A stretch of DNA of 64,000 nt from Bacteroidota bacterium (GCA_023418315.1 JAEZZY010000047.1:56696-120695), one strand, 5' to 3'. Shown: positions 8,126 through 16,172, counted from the stretch's first letter. Numbers and translations: made by a program. The notes: generated by a model from the letters alone, not told the origin.

Positions 8126-10279
8126 ATGAAGCCGAATAGAGTATCAAAGCGTTTCTTGCTGTTGTCGTCCGTAGCGCTATTGGCGGATTTCTTCAGCGCC
8201 TCGGCGCAAGCGGCCGCCACTCCTTCCGATTTTTCCCTAACCTCCATGAAAGCATTGATGTGGCTGTTGTGCATCTTGCTGCTCATCGTCATCGTTACAG
8301 CTTTCGCCTTTCAGCATAAAGCAAAGGAAATACGGGACAGCCTTCGCAACCAGACAAAAGAAGGTCGGCAAAGCAGGTTGAAAGCCCATGTGCGCCATCT
8401 GAACAGCACACAAATAGCCAAACTGATAGACTATAAAAAACAGGTAAAAGGCGGAAAAGCCCTCCTTATTTTATTATCCGCCCTCACCCTCCCTAAGGGA
8501 GCCGCCTGGGCGCAGGATGCGGATAAGGTAGTAAAAGGGTCGCTCTTAGGCGAAACCGGTATTATCATTACCATCATTCTCTTGCTGATACCCTTGTTGT
8601 TTGCCATCGTATTCCTGATTGTGAAACTCTCGAATGCGCTCAACAATGCCAGAAACAAAAAATATTTGGAAGAAGCCGAAGAGCTTGCCGCTTACCTGCG
8701 CACTTTACCGGAAGAAGAAATAACCGGGGAATTGAAAAAACGGAAAGCGGCGCTGGATTATGCTCTGAGTCACAACGAACTTTCCGGCAACGAACCGGCG
8801 GAAGATGAACGGGGTTTGCTGCAAGTCAGTCAACAAACCGGAATGCCCATCGTAGCGCTTAAAAAGAAAGCCCTTCCCCGTCCGAATATAGACCCCGAAC
8901 TATCCCGCTTGATCTTATGGTTTTTAGGTTGTGCTACGTTTTGGCTGCTGTTTGGTACCACTATCGGTGAATATATAGGGATAAAATTCGTAGCGCCCGA
9001 TGCCGACCACGTAAGCTGGCTCAGCTTTGGCAGATTGCGCCCCGTACATACCAATTCCGTTTTCTGGGGATGGGCTTCCCTGGGCATGATAGGGCTTGCT
9101 TACTATGTGGTGCCGCGGGTATCCAATACCCGGCTTGCCAACCTGAAATGGGGCTGGTACACGTTATTTCTTATCAATGCCGCAGTGATCTTAGGCACTA
9201 TTTCCTTAATGGCAGGTATCAACAACGGCGGCGGTGAATACCGCGAATATATATGGCCCATTATGCTGCTTTTTGCTATAGGACTGGTGCTCACGCTGAT
9301 AAATTTCATCAAAACCATTGCCCGGCGCACCACCAGAGAGATATACATTTCCAACTGGTACATCGTTGCCTCCATTATTTTTACCATTGTCATAGCGCTG
9401 GTAGCCTATATTCCCTATTGGCAAAACGGATTGGGCGAAACCATCGCACAGGGGTATTATATGCACCAGGGTGTGGGTATGTGGTTTATGTTGTTTATGC
9501 TCGGTGTAGTCTATTATTTTCTGCCGCAGCAACTCAATAAACCCATTTATTCTTATAGCCTCGGTATCCTTGCTTTCTGGACACAAATCCTTTTTTATAC
9601 CTTGATTGGCACACACCATTTCGTGTTCAGTGCCATTCCCTGGTGGTTGCAAACGGTAGCTATTGTAGGCAGCGCCGGCATGGCCATTCCGGTGATTGCA
9701 GGTACTACCAATTTCCTGATGACCTTCAAAGGCGCATGGTATAAAATTAAAGACAGTTATACGCTTCCTTTCTTCCTGGTAGGGATCATCTTTTATTTTA
9801 CCGGCTCTATGCAGGGTACTGCGGAAGCCTTTCGCACCACCAATCTTATCTGGCATTTTACCGATTTCACCGTAGCGCATTCGCATCTTACTATGTACGG
9901 TATCATCAGCTTTTTCCTATGGGCGGCCATTTATGCCATAATCCCGCGGCTTACCGGCAAGGAAGCTCCGCAGATTACCATAGGCGCGCATTTCTGGCTG
10001 GCATTGATCGGGCTGATGTTTTATACCGTACCCTTGATGTACGGCAGCACGCTGAAAGGCTTGCTATGGATGGAAGGAAAACCTTTTATTGACAGTGTAA
10101 TAATGATGGCGCCTTACTGGTTATGGCGTGCCATAGGCGGCAGCCTGATGTGGTTGTCCCATTTATTTTTCGCCTACAATATGTATAAAATGTTAGTGGT
10201 GCGGAAGGTAGTAGATGTGCGGGAAGCAGCCATTCAAAATTTAGAAAATCCAACAAGTTCATATCAACCCACTGTATAA
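8126..10279 (+). CDS. cbb3-like haem-copper oxidase catalytic subunit with an N-terminal membrane extension
   Basis: A 717-residue membrane protein whose residues 255-700 align by motif with CcoN of cbb3 oxidases: GRLRPVHTN (haem b ligand H308), H447 and the H497-H498 pair for CuB, IYSYSL (Y475/Y477, the cbb3 active-site tyrosine region), and FTVAHSHL with haem ligands H585 and H587. Where cbb3 has FEGP this protein has MQGT (Q563). Residues 1-250 are not in CcoN. They hold two copies of a signal-like hydrophobic stretch plus a helix (about 10-62 and 110-168) and then a charged region. It reduces O2 or possibly NO at the cytoplasmic membrane. All three CuB histidines and the tyrosine are kept, which favours O2; the neighbourhood (NsrR-like regulator, RIC, haemoglobin) favours NO. 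I leave this open. Confidence 0.88.
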   Translation: MKPNRVSKRFLLLSSVALLADFFSASAQAAATPSDFSLTSMKALMWLLCILLLIVIVTAFAFQHKAKEIRDSLRNQTKEGRQSRLKAHVRHLNSTQIAKLIDYKKQVKGGKALLILLSALTLPKGAAWAQDADKVVKGSLLGETGIIITIILLLIPLLFAIVFLIVKLSNALNNARNKKYLEEAEELAAYLRTLPEEEITGELKKRKAALDYALSHNELSGNEPAEDERGLLQVSQQTGMPIVALKKKALPRPNIDPELSRLILWFLGCATFWLLFGTTIGEYIGIKFVAPDADHVSWLSFGRLRPVHTNSVFWGWASLGMIGLAYYVVPRVSNTRLANLKWGWYTLFLINAAVILGTISLMAGINNGGGEYREYIWPIMLLFAIGLVLTLINFIKTIARRTTREIYISNWYIVASIIFTIVIALVAYIPYWQNGLGETIAQGYYMHQGVGMWFMLFMLGVVYYFLPQQLNKPIYSYSLGILAFWTQILFYTLIGTHHFVFSAIPWWLQTVAIVGSAGMAIPVIAGTTNFLMTFKGAWYKIKDSYTLPFFLVGIIFYFTGSMQGTAEAFRTTNLIWHFTDFTVAHSHLTMYGIISFFLWAAIYAIIPRLTGKEAPQITIGAHFWLALIGLMFYTVPLMYGSTLKGLLWMEGKPFIDSVIMMAPYWLWRAIGGSLMWLSHLFFAYNMYKMLVVRKVVDVREAAIQNLENPTSSYQPTV

Positions 10280-10297
10280 ATATCATTTGCATACGAC

Positions 10298-11308
10298 ATG
10301 GAACTATTTGATAATCATAAAAAGCTGTTCGGCACTGCTACCTTGTTATTCGTAGGATTGACCCTGCTCGTGGCGATAATGCCCGCTATCCGAAATCAAA
10401 ACAATAACCAGCCCTTGCCCGGAGCCGAGCCGCTCAGCGCCGATGCACTCAAAGGAAAAGCCATATATATAGCCAACGGCTGCGTAGCCTGCCATACCCA
10501 GCAGGTGCGAAATGTGGATATGGATAAAATGTGGGGAAGCCGCCCCAGCCTCGCTTCCGATTATGCGGATATTCACCGTACGGATATTTGGCGCAATACC
10601 GCCACCCTGATGGGTACGGAACGCACCGGCCCCGACCTTACCGATGTGGGCAACCGCCAGCCTAGTAAAGACTGGAATCTGGTGCACCTTTATAATCCCC
10701 GCATTGTAGTGAAAGAATCCGTTATGCCCGCCTATCCCTGGTTGTTTACCATAAAACAAGAACCTTCTAAAACCGACGTGGTGGTAAATGTGCCTGCCGA
10801 ATACCTGAACGGAAAAGAAGGAAAACTCGTAGCGAAAAAAGAAGCCCTATATCTTATCGCTTACCTGCAATCGCTCAAACAAACCAAACTGCCCGATGGC
10901 ACCGAAGCCCCGCCGTTCCTATATAAGAAAGAAGAGAAAAAAACAGCCGATGCCGGAGAAGGAGCTATCCAGGTGGACGGAAAAGCATTATACACCACCA
11001 ACTGCCAGAGCTGTCATCAGGCAAACGGCGAAGGACTGGCAGGTGCTTTCCCGCCGTTGAAAGGCAGCCCCATCGTTACGGGCGATAATCTGGAACTCTA
11101 TGTGGACATCATCATGAACGGATACGACGCCAGACAGGAGTACGGAGTAATGGCTCCCATAGGCACTAATCTGGGATGGACGGAACATGAAGTAGCCGCC
11201 ATCATCAACTATGAACGCACCAGCTGGGGCAATGAAGGAAAACAAGTAACACCGGAAGAAATAAAGAAAATCCTAGAAATTGTAAACCTTAAAATAGCGC
11301 AGCAATAA
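10298..11308 (+). CDS. Membrane-anchored dihaem cytochrome c, CcoO-like plus class I cytochrome c
   Basis: A 336-residue electron-donor subunit for the oxidase encoded 18 bases upstream. One helix (about 10-30) anchors it. The first haem site GCVACHTQQVR (C62, C65, H66) with MPAYPW (M143) is characteristic of CcoO/FixO. A second domain has NCQSCHQANGEG (C236, C239, H240) with YGVMAPIG (M285) and resembles a class I cytochrome c, as in CcoP. So the CcoO and CcoP haem functions appear fused in one polypeptide, and no separate ccoP gene is nearby. It faces the periplasm and passes electrons to the catalytic subunit (family knowledge). Confidence 0.9.
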   Translation: MELFDNHKKLFGTATLLFVGLTLLVAIMPAIRNQNNNQPLPGAEPLSADALKGKAIYIANGCVACHTQQVRNVDMDKMWGSRPSLASDYADIHRTDIWRNTATLMGTERTGPDLTDVGNRQPSKDWNLVHLYNPRIVVKESVMPAYPWLFTIKQEPSKTDVVVNVPAEYLNGKEGKLVAKKEALYLIAYLQSLKQTKLPDGTEAPPFLYKKEEKKTADAGEGAIQVDGKALYTTNCQSCHQANGEGLAGAFPPLKGSPIVTGDNLELYVDIIMNGYDARQEYGVMAPIGTNLGWTEHEVAAIINYERTSWGNEGKQVTPEEIKKILEIVNLKIAQQ

Positions 11309-11346
11309 ACCCAAAAACCAGCACATTTTTAACTAAAAAAGCATTC

Positions 11347-11607
11347 ATGAAAAAGATAATGTTCACGCTCGCCCTGTTGCTACAAAGTCTTTGGCTGATT
11401 GCCTGCCCCGTGTGCGAACGAAACCAGCCCAAGGTGCTGAAAGGCATCACTCACGGCGCAGGACCCGAAAGTCAGTGGGACTATGTAATCGTAGGGGTAA
11501 CGGCAGCCATCGTCCTCGCCACTTTATTCTTCTCCGTAAAATGGTTAATAAAACCCGGAGAACGATCCGAACAACATATCAAACGATTCATTTTAAACAA
11601 CGAATAA
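11347..11607 (+). CDS. Small membrane protein with CPVC motif, probable oxidase accessory
   Basis: An 86-residue protein of unknown function. Residues 1-19 look like a signal peptide or signal anchor. C20 and C23 (ACPVCERNQP) sit right after it, so they would face the periplasm. A second hydrophobic helix spans about 47-66 and is followed by a charged tail. The C-x-x-C could bind a metal or haem or act in thiol chemistry; lipidation at C20 is also possible. The gene lies 38 bases after the cytochrome c gene and one base before the next, so it is in the operon. By size and position it could play the part of a small cbb3 subunit (CcoQ or CcoS-like), but no sequence match to those is evident. 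Confidence 0.75.
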   Translation: MKKIMFTLALLLQSLWLIACPVCERNQPKVLKGITHGAGPESQWDYVIVGVTAAIVLATLFFSVKWLIKPGERSEQHIKRFILNNE

Positions 11608-11608
11608 G

Positions 11609-12013
11609 ATGAACGACAAAAGCACGATATTCATTTTTATAGACGAGGAACAGAAACCGATAGCGCAACTGCAATCGCCGGTAAGTTTTGAGCTGGATAC
11701 GCGGAAACTCACAGACGGAGAGCATACGCTGAAGATCGTCAGCAAAGACCCCACGGGCAAAGAAGGCATCCGCAAAATACCCTTTGTGGTGCGCAACGGA
11801 CCGGCTATAGCCATAGAAGGTTTGGACGAACACGCCGTGGTAGATGGCGTATTGCCGCTCATGATTAATGCCTATGGGAAAGGAGATCAGAAATCCTTTC
11901 TTATAGAAGGCAGCGAAACACCGCAGAGTATCCCCTGGTGGATATGGACGCTGCTGATCGGCTTTGCAGGATGGGCGCTGTTTTATATGTTCCGCTATTT
12001 TTCATTGTCCTAA
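11609..12013 (+). CDS. Operon protein with beta-rich domain and C-terminal transmembrane helix
   Basis: A 134-residue protein. Residues 1-100 are predicted beta-rich: FIFIDEE, SPVSFELDT, GEHTLKIVSKDPTGKEG and RKIPFVVRNGP read like Ig-fold strands. Residues about 108-130 (IPWWIWTLLIGFAGWALFY) form one membrane helix. There is no signal peptide and no haem motif. It follows the CPVC protein after one base and precedes the haemoglobin by 15 bases. An assembly or stabilising subunit of the oxidase is the simplest inference; FixH is a functional analogue but I see no sequence kinship. Function unknown. Confidence 0.72.
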   Translation: MNDKSTIFIFIDEEQKPIAQLQSPVSFELDTRKLTDGEHTLKIVSKDPTGKEGIRKIPFVVRNGPAIAIEGLDEHAVVDGVLPLMINAYGKGDQKSFLIEGSETPQSIPWWIWTLLIGFAGWALFYMFRYFSLS

Positions 12014-12028
12014 TTTTAGTAGCAAAAA

Positions 12029-12427
12029 ATGAACGAACGGAAAGACATTACCACGATAGAAGACATCAAGCTGATGGTAGATAGTTTTTACGGAAAGGTA
12101 AGAAACGATGCATTGATCGGACCTATTTTCAACGGAGTCATCCAAAACCGGTGGCCACAGCATCTGGAAAAAATGTACCGCTTCTGGCAAACTGTTTTGC
12201 TGGAAGAACATACATACTACGGAGCTCCTTTCCCGCCTCATGCCAAATTGCCCGTAGAGCAAAAACATTTTGATGCATGGTTGAAACTTTGGTATGCCAC
12301 CCTTGAAGAACATTTTATAGGCCCCAGAGCGGAAGAAGCCAAATGGCGGGGCGATAAGATGGCGGCTATGTTTCTTTCAAAAATTGAATATTATCGTGCA
12401 AGTACCACAGCCCGACCTTTATTATGA
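12029..12427 (+). CDS. Group III truncated haemoglobin
   Basis: A 132-residue 2-over-2 globin. The layout fits group III (Ctb-like): a B-helix FYGKVRNDALIGPIF with a tyrosine (Y21) at the expected B10 position, LEKMYRFWQTVL in the E region, then PPHAKLPVEQKHFDAWLKLW, where H71 is the likely proximal haem ligand and the tryptophan in the G helix is conserved. Group III globins bind NO and O2 tightly, and Campylobacter Ctb is induced by nitrosative stress (family knowledge). Its place behind an NsrR-like regulator fits NO or O2 handling in the cytoplasm. Its last four bases overlap the next start (ATGA). Confidence 0.92.
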   Translation: MNERKDITTIEDIKLMVDSFYGKVRNDALIGPIFNGVIQNRWPQHLEKMYRFWQTVLLEEHTYYGAPFPPHAKLPVEQKHFDAWLKLWYATLEEHFIGPRAEEAKWRGDKMAAMFLSKIEYYRASTTARPLL

Positions 12428-12891
12428 ATCGTAGCGCACCATCCATAGCCATAGCCTGCCTCTTCATCTGGATCGGCTTTGTATGTGCCATCAGTTTTAT
12501 GGAATCCTGGCTCAAATTTCAAGCGCCGGGCGTTACCATACCTATAGGCTTGGGCATTGGCAGGCTGGTGTTTGGCGCGCTCAACAAAGTAGAATGGGTA
12601 TTTGCCCTCATCGTCTGCTTCTTTATCGTGAAACGTAGCAAGCCTTATAGGACTTTGTCCAATGGTTGGTTAGCCCTCATTATCCTTCTTCTTACGCTGC
12701 AAACCCTATGGCTGTTGCCGGCGCTAGATGCGCGTGCAGAGCTGTACATACAGCAGCAACCCGTGCCGCCGTCCCATTTGCATTTTTGGTTTGTAGGCAT
12801 GGAGCTGGTTAAAGTAGCTGCCCTTTTTATTACCGCTATTTCACTTTTTAAACAATCATATACGAACACATGGAGCAACAACAGATCATAG
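12424..12891 (+). CDS. Four-helix membrane protein of unknown function in the stress operon
   Basis: A 155-residue integral membrane protein with four hydrophobic segments (about 8-25, 48-68, 78-98 and 116-142). The stretch ESWLKFQAPGV with GLGIGRLVFGALNKVEW between the first two helices looks conserved-type, with charged residues (E28, K31, R47, E58) close to the membrane. There is no haem-binding CxxCH. It starts inside the haemoglobin stop (ATGA overlap) and ends 22 bases inside the next gene, so translation is coupled. I do not recognise the family. It could be a haem or quinone-linked membrane component. Confidence 0.75.
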   Translation: MNRSAPSIAIACLFIWIGFVCAISFMESWLKFQAPGVTIPIGLGIGRLVFGALNKVEWVFALIVCFFIVKRSKPYRTLSNGWLALIILLLTLQTLWLLPALDARAELYIQQQPVPPSHLHFWFVGMELVKVAALFITAISLFKQSYTNTWSNNRS

Positions 12892-13799
12892 AGGCTATCA
12901 CCGGCAAGTACCAAGCAATGGGCGAAAACCCCGATACCTATCTGAAAGGATTACTGCAAGCAAAACCCATCACCTACTGGGACTATGTGCAGGTAGATAC
13001 CTTGCTGTCCCTTCAAAAACCCCGCACCCATTTTGCCGATGAAGAGATTTTCATCATGTACCATCAGGTGATTGAGCTGTTGCAGAAGTTGATGATACAC
13101 GAAATAAAACAAGTGGTTTACAGCGAAAACTGCACGGAAGATTTTTTGATAACAAAACTCAGCCGGATGAATCGCTATACCAAAATGCTCATCACGTCCT
13201 TTGATGTCATGCGCGATGGAATGGACTATGATGATTACAATACCTTCCGCTCCACACTTACACCGGCAAGCGGTTTCCAGTCTGCACAGTTTCGTATGGT
13301 GGAGCTTTATTGCACACGCCTCAGCAACCTCATCAACGAAAAAGGGAAACAACGCCTTTCCGTAAATCCCGATATAGAAGAGTATTTTGAACACATCTAC
13401 TGGAAAGATGCCGGGCTGAACCGTACTACCGGCGAAAAAACCCTTACCCTCCGTCAGTTTGAAGAAAAATATCAAGACGAATTTATAGCGCTGGCAAAAA
13501 AAGTAAAGGGCAGAACCATCGAAGAAATCGTGGATCGGATGCCCAATCCTTCCGAAGAGCTGCGCGCCATCCTGCGGGAATTTGACCGGCTTTATAATAT
13601 AGAATGGCCGCTGGTGCATTTACATACAGCCAGGCACTACCTCGACAGCAAAGGGGAAAACAAAGCAGCTACCGGAGGCTCCGAATGGAAAAAATACCTG
13701 CACCCTAAATTTCAGCAACGTAAGTTTTTCCCCAAGCTATGGACAGAGGATGAACTAAAACAATGGGGCGAAGAGAACAACAGTTATAGCCATGTTTGA
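12870..13799 (+). CDS. Tryptophan 2,3-dioxygenase-family haem protein
   Basis: A 309-residue protein with TDO hallmarks in order: TYWDYVQVDTLLSLQKPRTH (35-54), EEIFIMYHQVIELL where F61 and H65 match the haem-pocket pair of TDO, SGFQSAQFR (134-142, R142 being the substrate-carboxylate arginine in TDO), VHLHTARHYL (249-258, supplying the proximal histidine) and an ATGGSEW loop (267-273) like the GTGGS loop of TDO. TDO opens the indole ring of tryptophan with O2 at haem b. Here there are no other kynurenine-pathway genes. It sits between a membrane protein and a methyltransferase, with overlaps at both ends (22 and 8 bases), inside an NO-response operon. Either it makes N-formylkynurenine as part of the response, or it is a repurposed haem protein. 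Confidence 0.85.
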   Translation: MEQQQIIEAITGKYQAMGENPDTYLKGLLQAKPITYWDYVQVDTLLSLQKPRTHFADEEIFIMYHQVIELLQKLMIHEIKQVVYSENCTEDFLITKLSRMNRYTKMLITSFDVMRDGMDYDDYNTFRSTLTPASGFQSAQFRMVELYCTRLSNLINEKGKQRLSVNPDIEEYFEHIYWKDAGLNRTTGEKTLTLRQFEEKYQDEFIALAKKVKGRTIEEIVDRMPNPSEELRAILREFDRLYNIEWPLVHLHTARHYLDSKGENKAATGGSEWKKYLHPKFQQRKFFPKLWTEDELKQWGEENNSYSHV

Positions 13800-14571
13800 A
13801 GATAAAGATATCGACAAAATGCCCGGCCACTGGGTGCTGGCAAGAATGGGCAAAAAAGTATTGCGCCCCGGAGGCAAAGAACTTACCCAGAAACTAATCA
13901 GCGGATTAGGCATCACCCCTTCGGATCATATTGTAGAGTTTGCGCCCGGCCTCGGTTTCACTGCATCGCTCGCCTTGAAGCAGCGTCCGCTTTCCTACAC
14001 CGGCGTGGATGCCGATGCCGAGGCGGTAACCCTTTTGCAATCCAAATTTACAGGCAGCAATATTCGTTTTGTACAAGGCAATGCAGCACAGACTTCCCTG
14101 CCGGCAGATACCAAAGACCGGGTGTATGGCGAGGCAATGCTTACCATGCACGCCGACCATCGCAAGGCAGAGATTATCAGGGAAGCCGCACGCATTCTGA
14201 AAAAGGGTGGGCTATATGGGATACATGAGCTGGGCCTTATGCCGGATGAACTGGATGAGCATACGAAAGCACAAGTGCAAAAAAGCCTGGCACTGGCTAT
14301 AAAAGTAAATGCCCGCCCCTTGACGGCTATAGAATGGACACAATTGCTGGAGCAAAACGGCTTCAACGTAAAAACTATCATGAAAGCGCCTATGCAACTG
14401 CTGGAGCCTATGCGCATGATAGACGATGAAGGATGGGCAGGAACGGCAAAAATCACCCTCAATATTCTCAGGAATACCAAAGCCAGAAAACGCGTCTTGT
14501 CTATGCGGCGCGTCTTTCATCAATACGGCAAACAAATGAACGCCATAGCCATCATCGCAGAAAAAAATTAA
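13792..14571 (+). CDS. Class I SAM-dependent methyltransferase
   Basis: A 259-residue Rossmann-fold methyltransferase. Motif I is VEFAPGLGFTAS (about 43-54). YTGVDADAEAV gives the acidic residue for SAM ribose, and FVQGNAAQTSLPAD and ILKKGGLYGIHELGL follow. The C-terminal half (about 165-259) is probably the substrate part. The substrate is unknown. The gene overlaps the TDO-like gene by 8 bases and precedes ric by 13, so it is coupled to a haem protein on one side and an iron-sulfur repair protein on the other. A small molecule made from tryptophan is one possible substrate, but this is only inference. Confidence 0.85.
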   Translation: MFEDKDIDKMPGHWVLARMGKKVLRPGGKELTQKLISGLGITPSDHIVEFAPGLGFTASLALKQRPLSYTGVDADAEAVTLLQSKFTGSNIRFVQGNAAQTSLPADTKDRVYGEAMLTMHADHRKAEIIREAARILKKGGLYGIHELGLMPDELDEHTKAQVQKSLALAIKVNARPLTAIEWTQLLEQNGFNVKTIMKAPMQLLEPMRMIDDEGWAGTAKITLNILRNTKARKRVLSMRRVFHQYGKQMNAIAIIAEKN

Positions 14572-14584
14572 AATCACACATACC

Positions 14585-15316
14585 ATGAACATCTCAAAAG
14601 ACACCCTTATAGGAGCCATAGTGGCGGATGACTACCGCGCTGCAAGCGTATTTGAACAAGCAGGAATAGACTTCTGCTGCAATGGCAACCGCACCCTAAC
14701 CGCTGCCTGCGAAGAAAAAAACATCGCTGTGGAGGAACTGGTAGCCAAGCTGCAACAAACCCTGAGCGCACCGCTTCACAAACAAGAATCTTCAGCAGAC
14801 TATAAATCCTGGCCGCTGGACCTGCTGGCAGATTATGTAGAGAAAAAACACCATCGCTATGTAGCCGCGCAAATACCCGTACTGAAAGCCTTCCTTGAAA
14901 AAATAGTGAACGTACACGGCAGCAAGCATCCCGAACTTGCAGAAATTAAAACTCATTTCGATGCCTGCGCTACCGAGCTTACGAACCACATGCATAAAGA
15001 AGAGCAGATACTTTTTCCCTTCATCCGGCAGATGGCGCTTGCCCGGCAGGCAGGAAAAAAAGAAGTAACCGCTCCGTTCGGCACCGTGCAAAACCCTATC
15101 CGCATGATGATGCACGAGCATGACACCGAGGGAGAACGCTTCCGCAAAATCCGGGAATTAAGCAATCAATACACCGCTCCTGCCGATGGCTGTAACACCT
15201 ACCGTGCAGCTTTTGCCACACTTCAGGAATTTGAAGAAGATTTGCACCTGCACATTCATTTGGAGAACAATATCCTCTTCCCCAAATCCATAGAGCTGGA
15301 ACAGAGCTTTGTTTAA
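14585..15316 (+). CDS. ric: Iron-sulfur cluster repair di-iron protein (RIC/ScdA/YtfE)
   Basis: A 243-residue protein with the two RIC parts. The N-terminal ScdA_N domain (1-60) has IDFCCNGNRTL with C31-C32. The haemerythrin-like domain (about 80-240) has the di-iron ligands spread over KKHHRYV, NHMHKEEQILFPF, MMHEHD and HIHLENNILFP. RIC proteins repair iron-sulfur clusters damaged by NO or peroxide and can themselves reduce NO; they are among the most common NsrR targets. This is the strongest single pointer to a nitrosative-stress role for the operon. Length and domain order are normal. Confidence 0.96.
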   Translation: MNISKDTLIGAIVADDYRAASVFEQAGIDFCCNGNRTLTAACEEKNIAVEELVAKLQQTLSAPLHKQESSADYKSWPLDLLADYVEKKHHRYVAAQIPVLKAFLEKIVNVHGSKHPELAEIKTHFDACATELTNHMHKEEQILFPFIRQMALARQAGKKEVTAPFGTVQNPIRMMMHEHDTEGERFRKIRELSNQYTAPADGCNTYRAAFATLQEFEEDLHLHIHLENNILFPKSIELEQSFV

Positions 15317-15335
15317 CCGCTTATCCGTAAATTTG
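15308..15335 (+). promoter_or_regulatory. Candidate internal promoter inside the 3' end of ric
   Basis: TTTG at 15308-15311 and TAAATTTG at 15328-15335 give a -33/-7 pair with a 16-base spacer, slightly short for the Bacteroidota consensus. It would let the next two genes be expressed apart from the main operon. It overlaps the ric stop codon. Confidence 0.4.
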
Positions 15336-15358
15336 TTTTCTTCCCAACATTTTTGCAC

Positions 15359-15691
15359 ATGAAAGACAACAACCCAAAGCAATACAGCTACGACACACTC
15401 AGCGAGGCGGTAAACGACCTCATCAAGCGCGGCTATACCACCGATTTTCTTCTGCAAGAAGAGAAGGAATGTCTGTATTGTCAAGAACATTCTCTGGAGC
15501 TATCACCCGAAGAATTTACCATTGATGAAATCTACCGTTTTGAAGGAATGAGCGACCCCGCAGACGAAAGCATCGTCTTTGCCGTTTCTTCCGAAAAACA
15601 CGGGGTAAAAGGACTAATCATCAACAGCTTCGGCGCAGACTTCGGCTATCGCTCCTCCAAGCTGGTAGAACATTTGAAAAGGCATCTTTAA
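15359..15691 (+). CDS. Small hypothetical protein, conserved Bacteroidota type
   Basis: A protein of about 110 residues; the ATG at 15359 is preferred over an upstream TTG. It begins with YSYDTLSEAVNDLIKRGYTTDF, has a C-x-x-C (ECLYCQEH, about residues 37-44) and ends with a basic helix. Proteins of this look are sometimes labelled phosphoribosylpyrophosphate synthetase in databases, but no PRPP-synthetase motif is present and I would not transfer that name. There is no signal peptide. It lies between ric and a haemerythrin and may have its own promoter. Function unknown. Confidence 0.72.
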   Translation: MKDNNPKQYSYDTLSEAVNDLIKRGYTTDFLLQEEKECLYCQEHSLELSPEEFTIDEIYRFEGMSDPADESIVFAVSSEKHGVKGLIINSFGADFGYRSSKLVEHLKRHL

Positions 15692-15701
15692 TACAGCAAT
15701 T

Positions 15702-16172
15702 ATGAAAAGACATGAAAGCATCGTAGCCCTTTCCAGAGAGCACCATTTCGGATTGCTTTTTTGCTGGAAAATCAGACAGGGTATCAAAAACCAAGTTCCT
15801 GCAGAACGGATATTGCCCTATATCGCCTACTTCTGGAAGCAGCATCTGAAATCACATTTCGATGAAGAAGAAACCCTGCTGTTTGCCCCTTTGAAAGACG
15901 ACCTCGTAGCGCAGGCTATAGGGGAGCACCGCCATATCCGATCCTTAGTGGAAACCCTTTCCCAAGGAAACGAAAACCCTACGCCGGATTCCCTTCTCTC
16001 CCTTGCCGATGCGGTAGATAACCATATCCGTTTTGAAGAACGTACACTTTTCCCTCATATAGAAAAAGCGCTTCCTGAAGATCAGCTTGCCGTGATGGGA
16101 GAAAAAATACAGCAACTCCACCAGGTGCAGAAAAAAGATGACTATGCTGATGAGTTTTGGGTAAAAACCTGA
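15702..16172 (+). CDS. Haemerythrin domain protein
   Basis: A 156-residue all-helical protein. The metal-binding pattern is visible: REHHFGLLF near the start, HFDEEETLLF (about 52-61), EHRHIRSLV (about 76-84) and NHIRFEERTLFPHIE (about 107-121). Haemerythrins bind a di-iron centre and carry or sense O2 or NO. It is the last gene of the stress operon, 10 bases after the small protein, and converges tail to tail with the TPR lipoprotein (1-base gap). The N-terminal KRHESIVALSREHH signature is common in Bacteroidota haemerythrins near RIC. Confidence 0.92.
   Translation: MKRHESIVALSREHHFGLLFCWKIRQGIKNQVPAERILPYIAYFWKQHLKSHFDEEETLLFAPLKDDLVAQAIGEHRHIRSLVETLSQGNENPTPDSLLSLADAVDNHIRFEERTLFPHIEKALPEDQLAVMGEKIQQLHQVQKKDDYADEFWVKT

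Noticed and set aside
15359..15691. Label as phosphoribosylpyrophosphate synthetase
   Set aside because: No PRPP-binding or ATP-binding motif is present and the protein is a third of the size of that enzyme.
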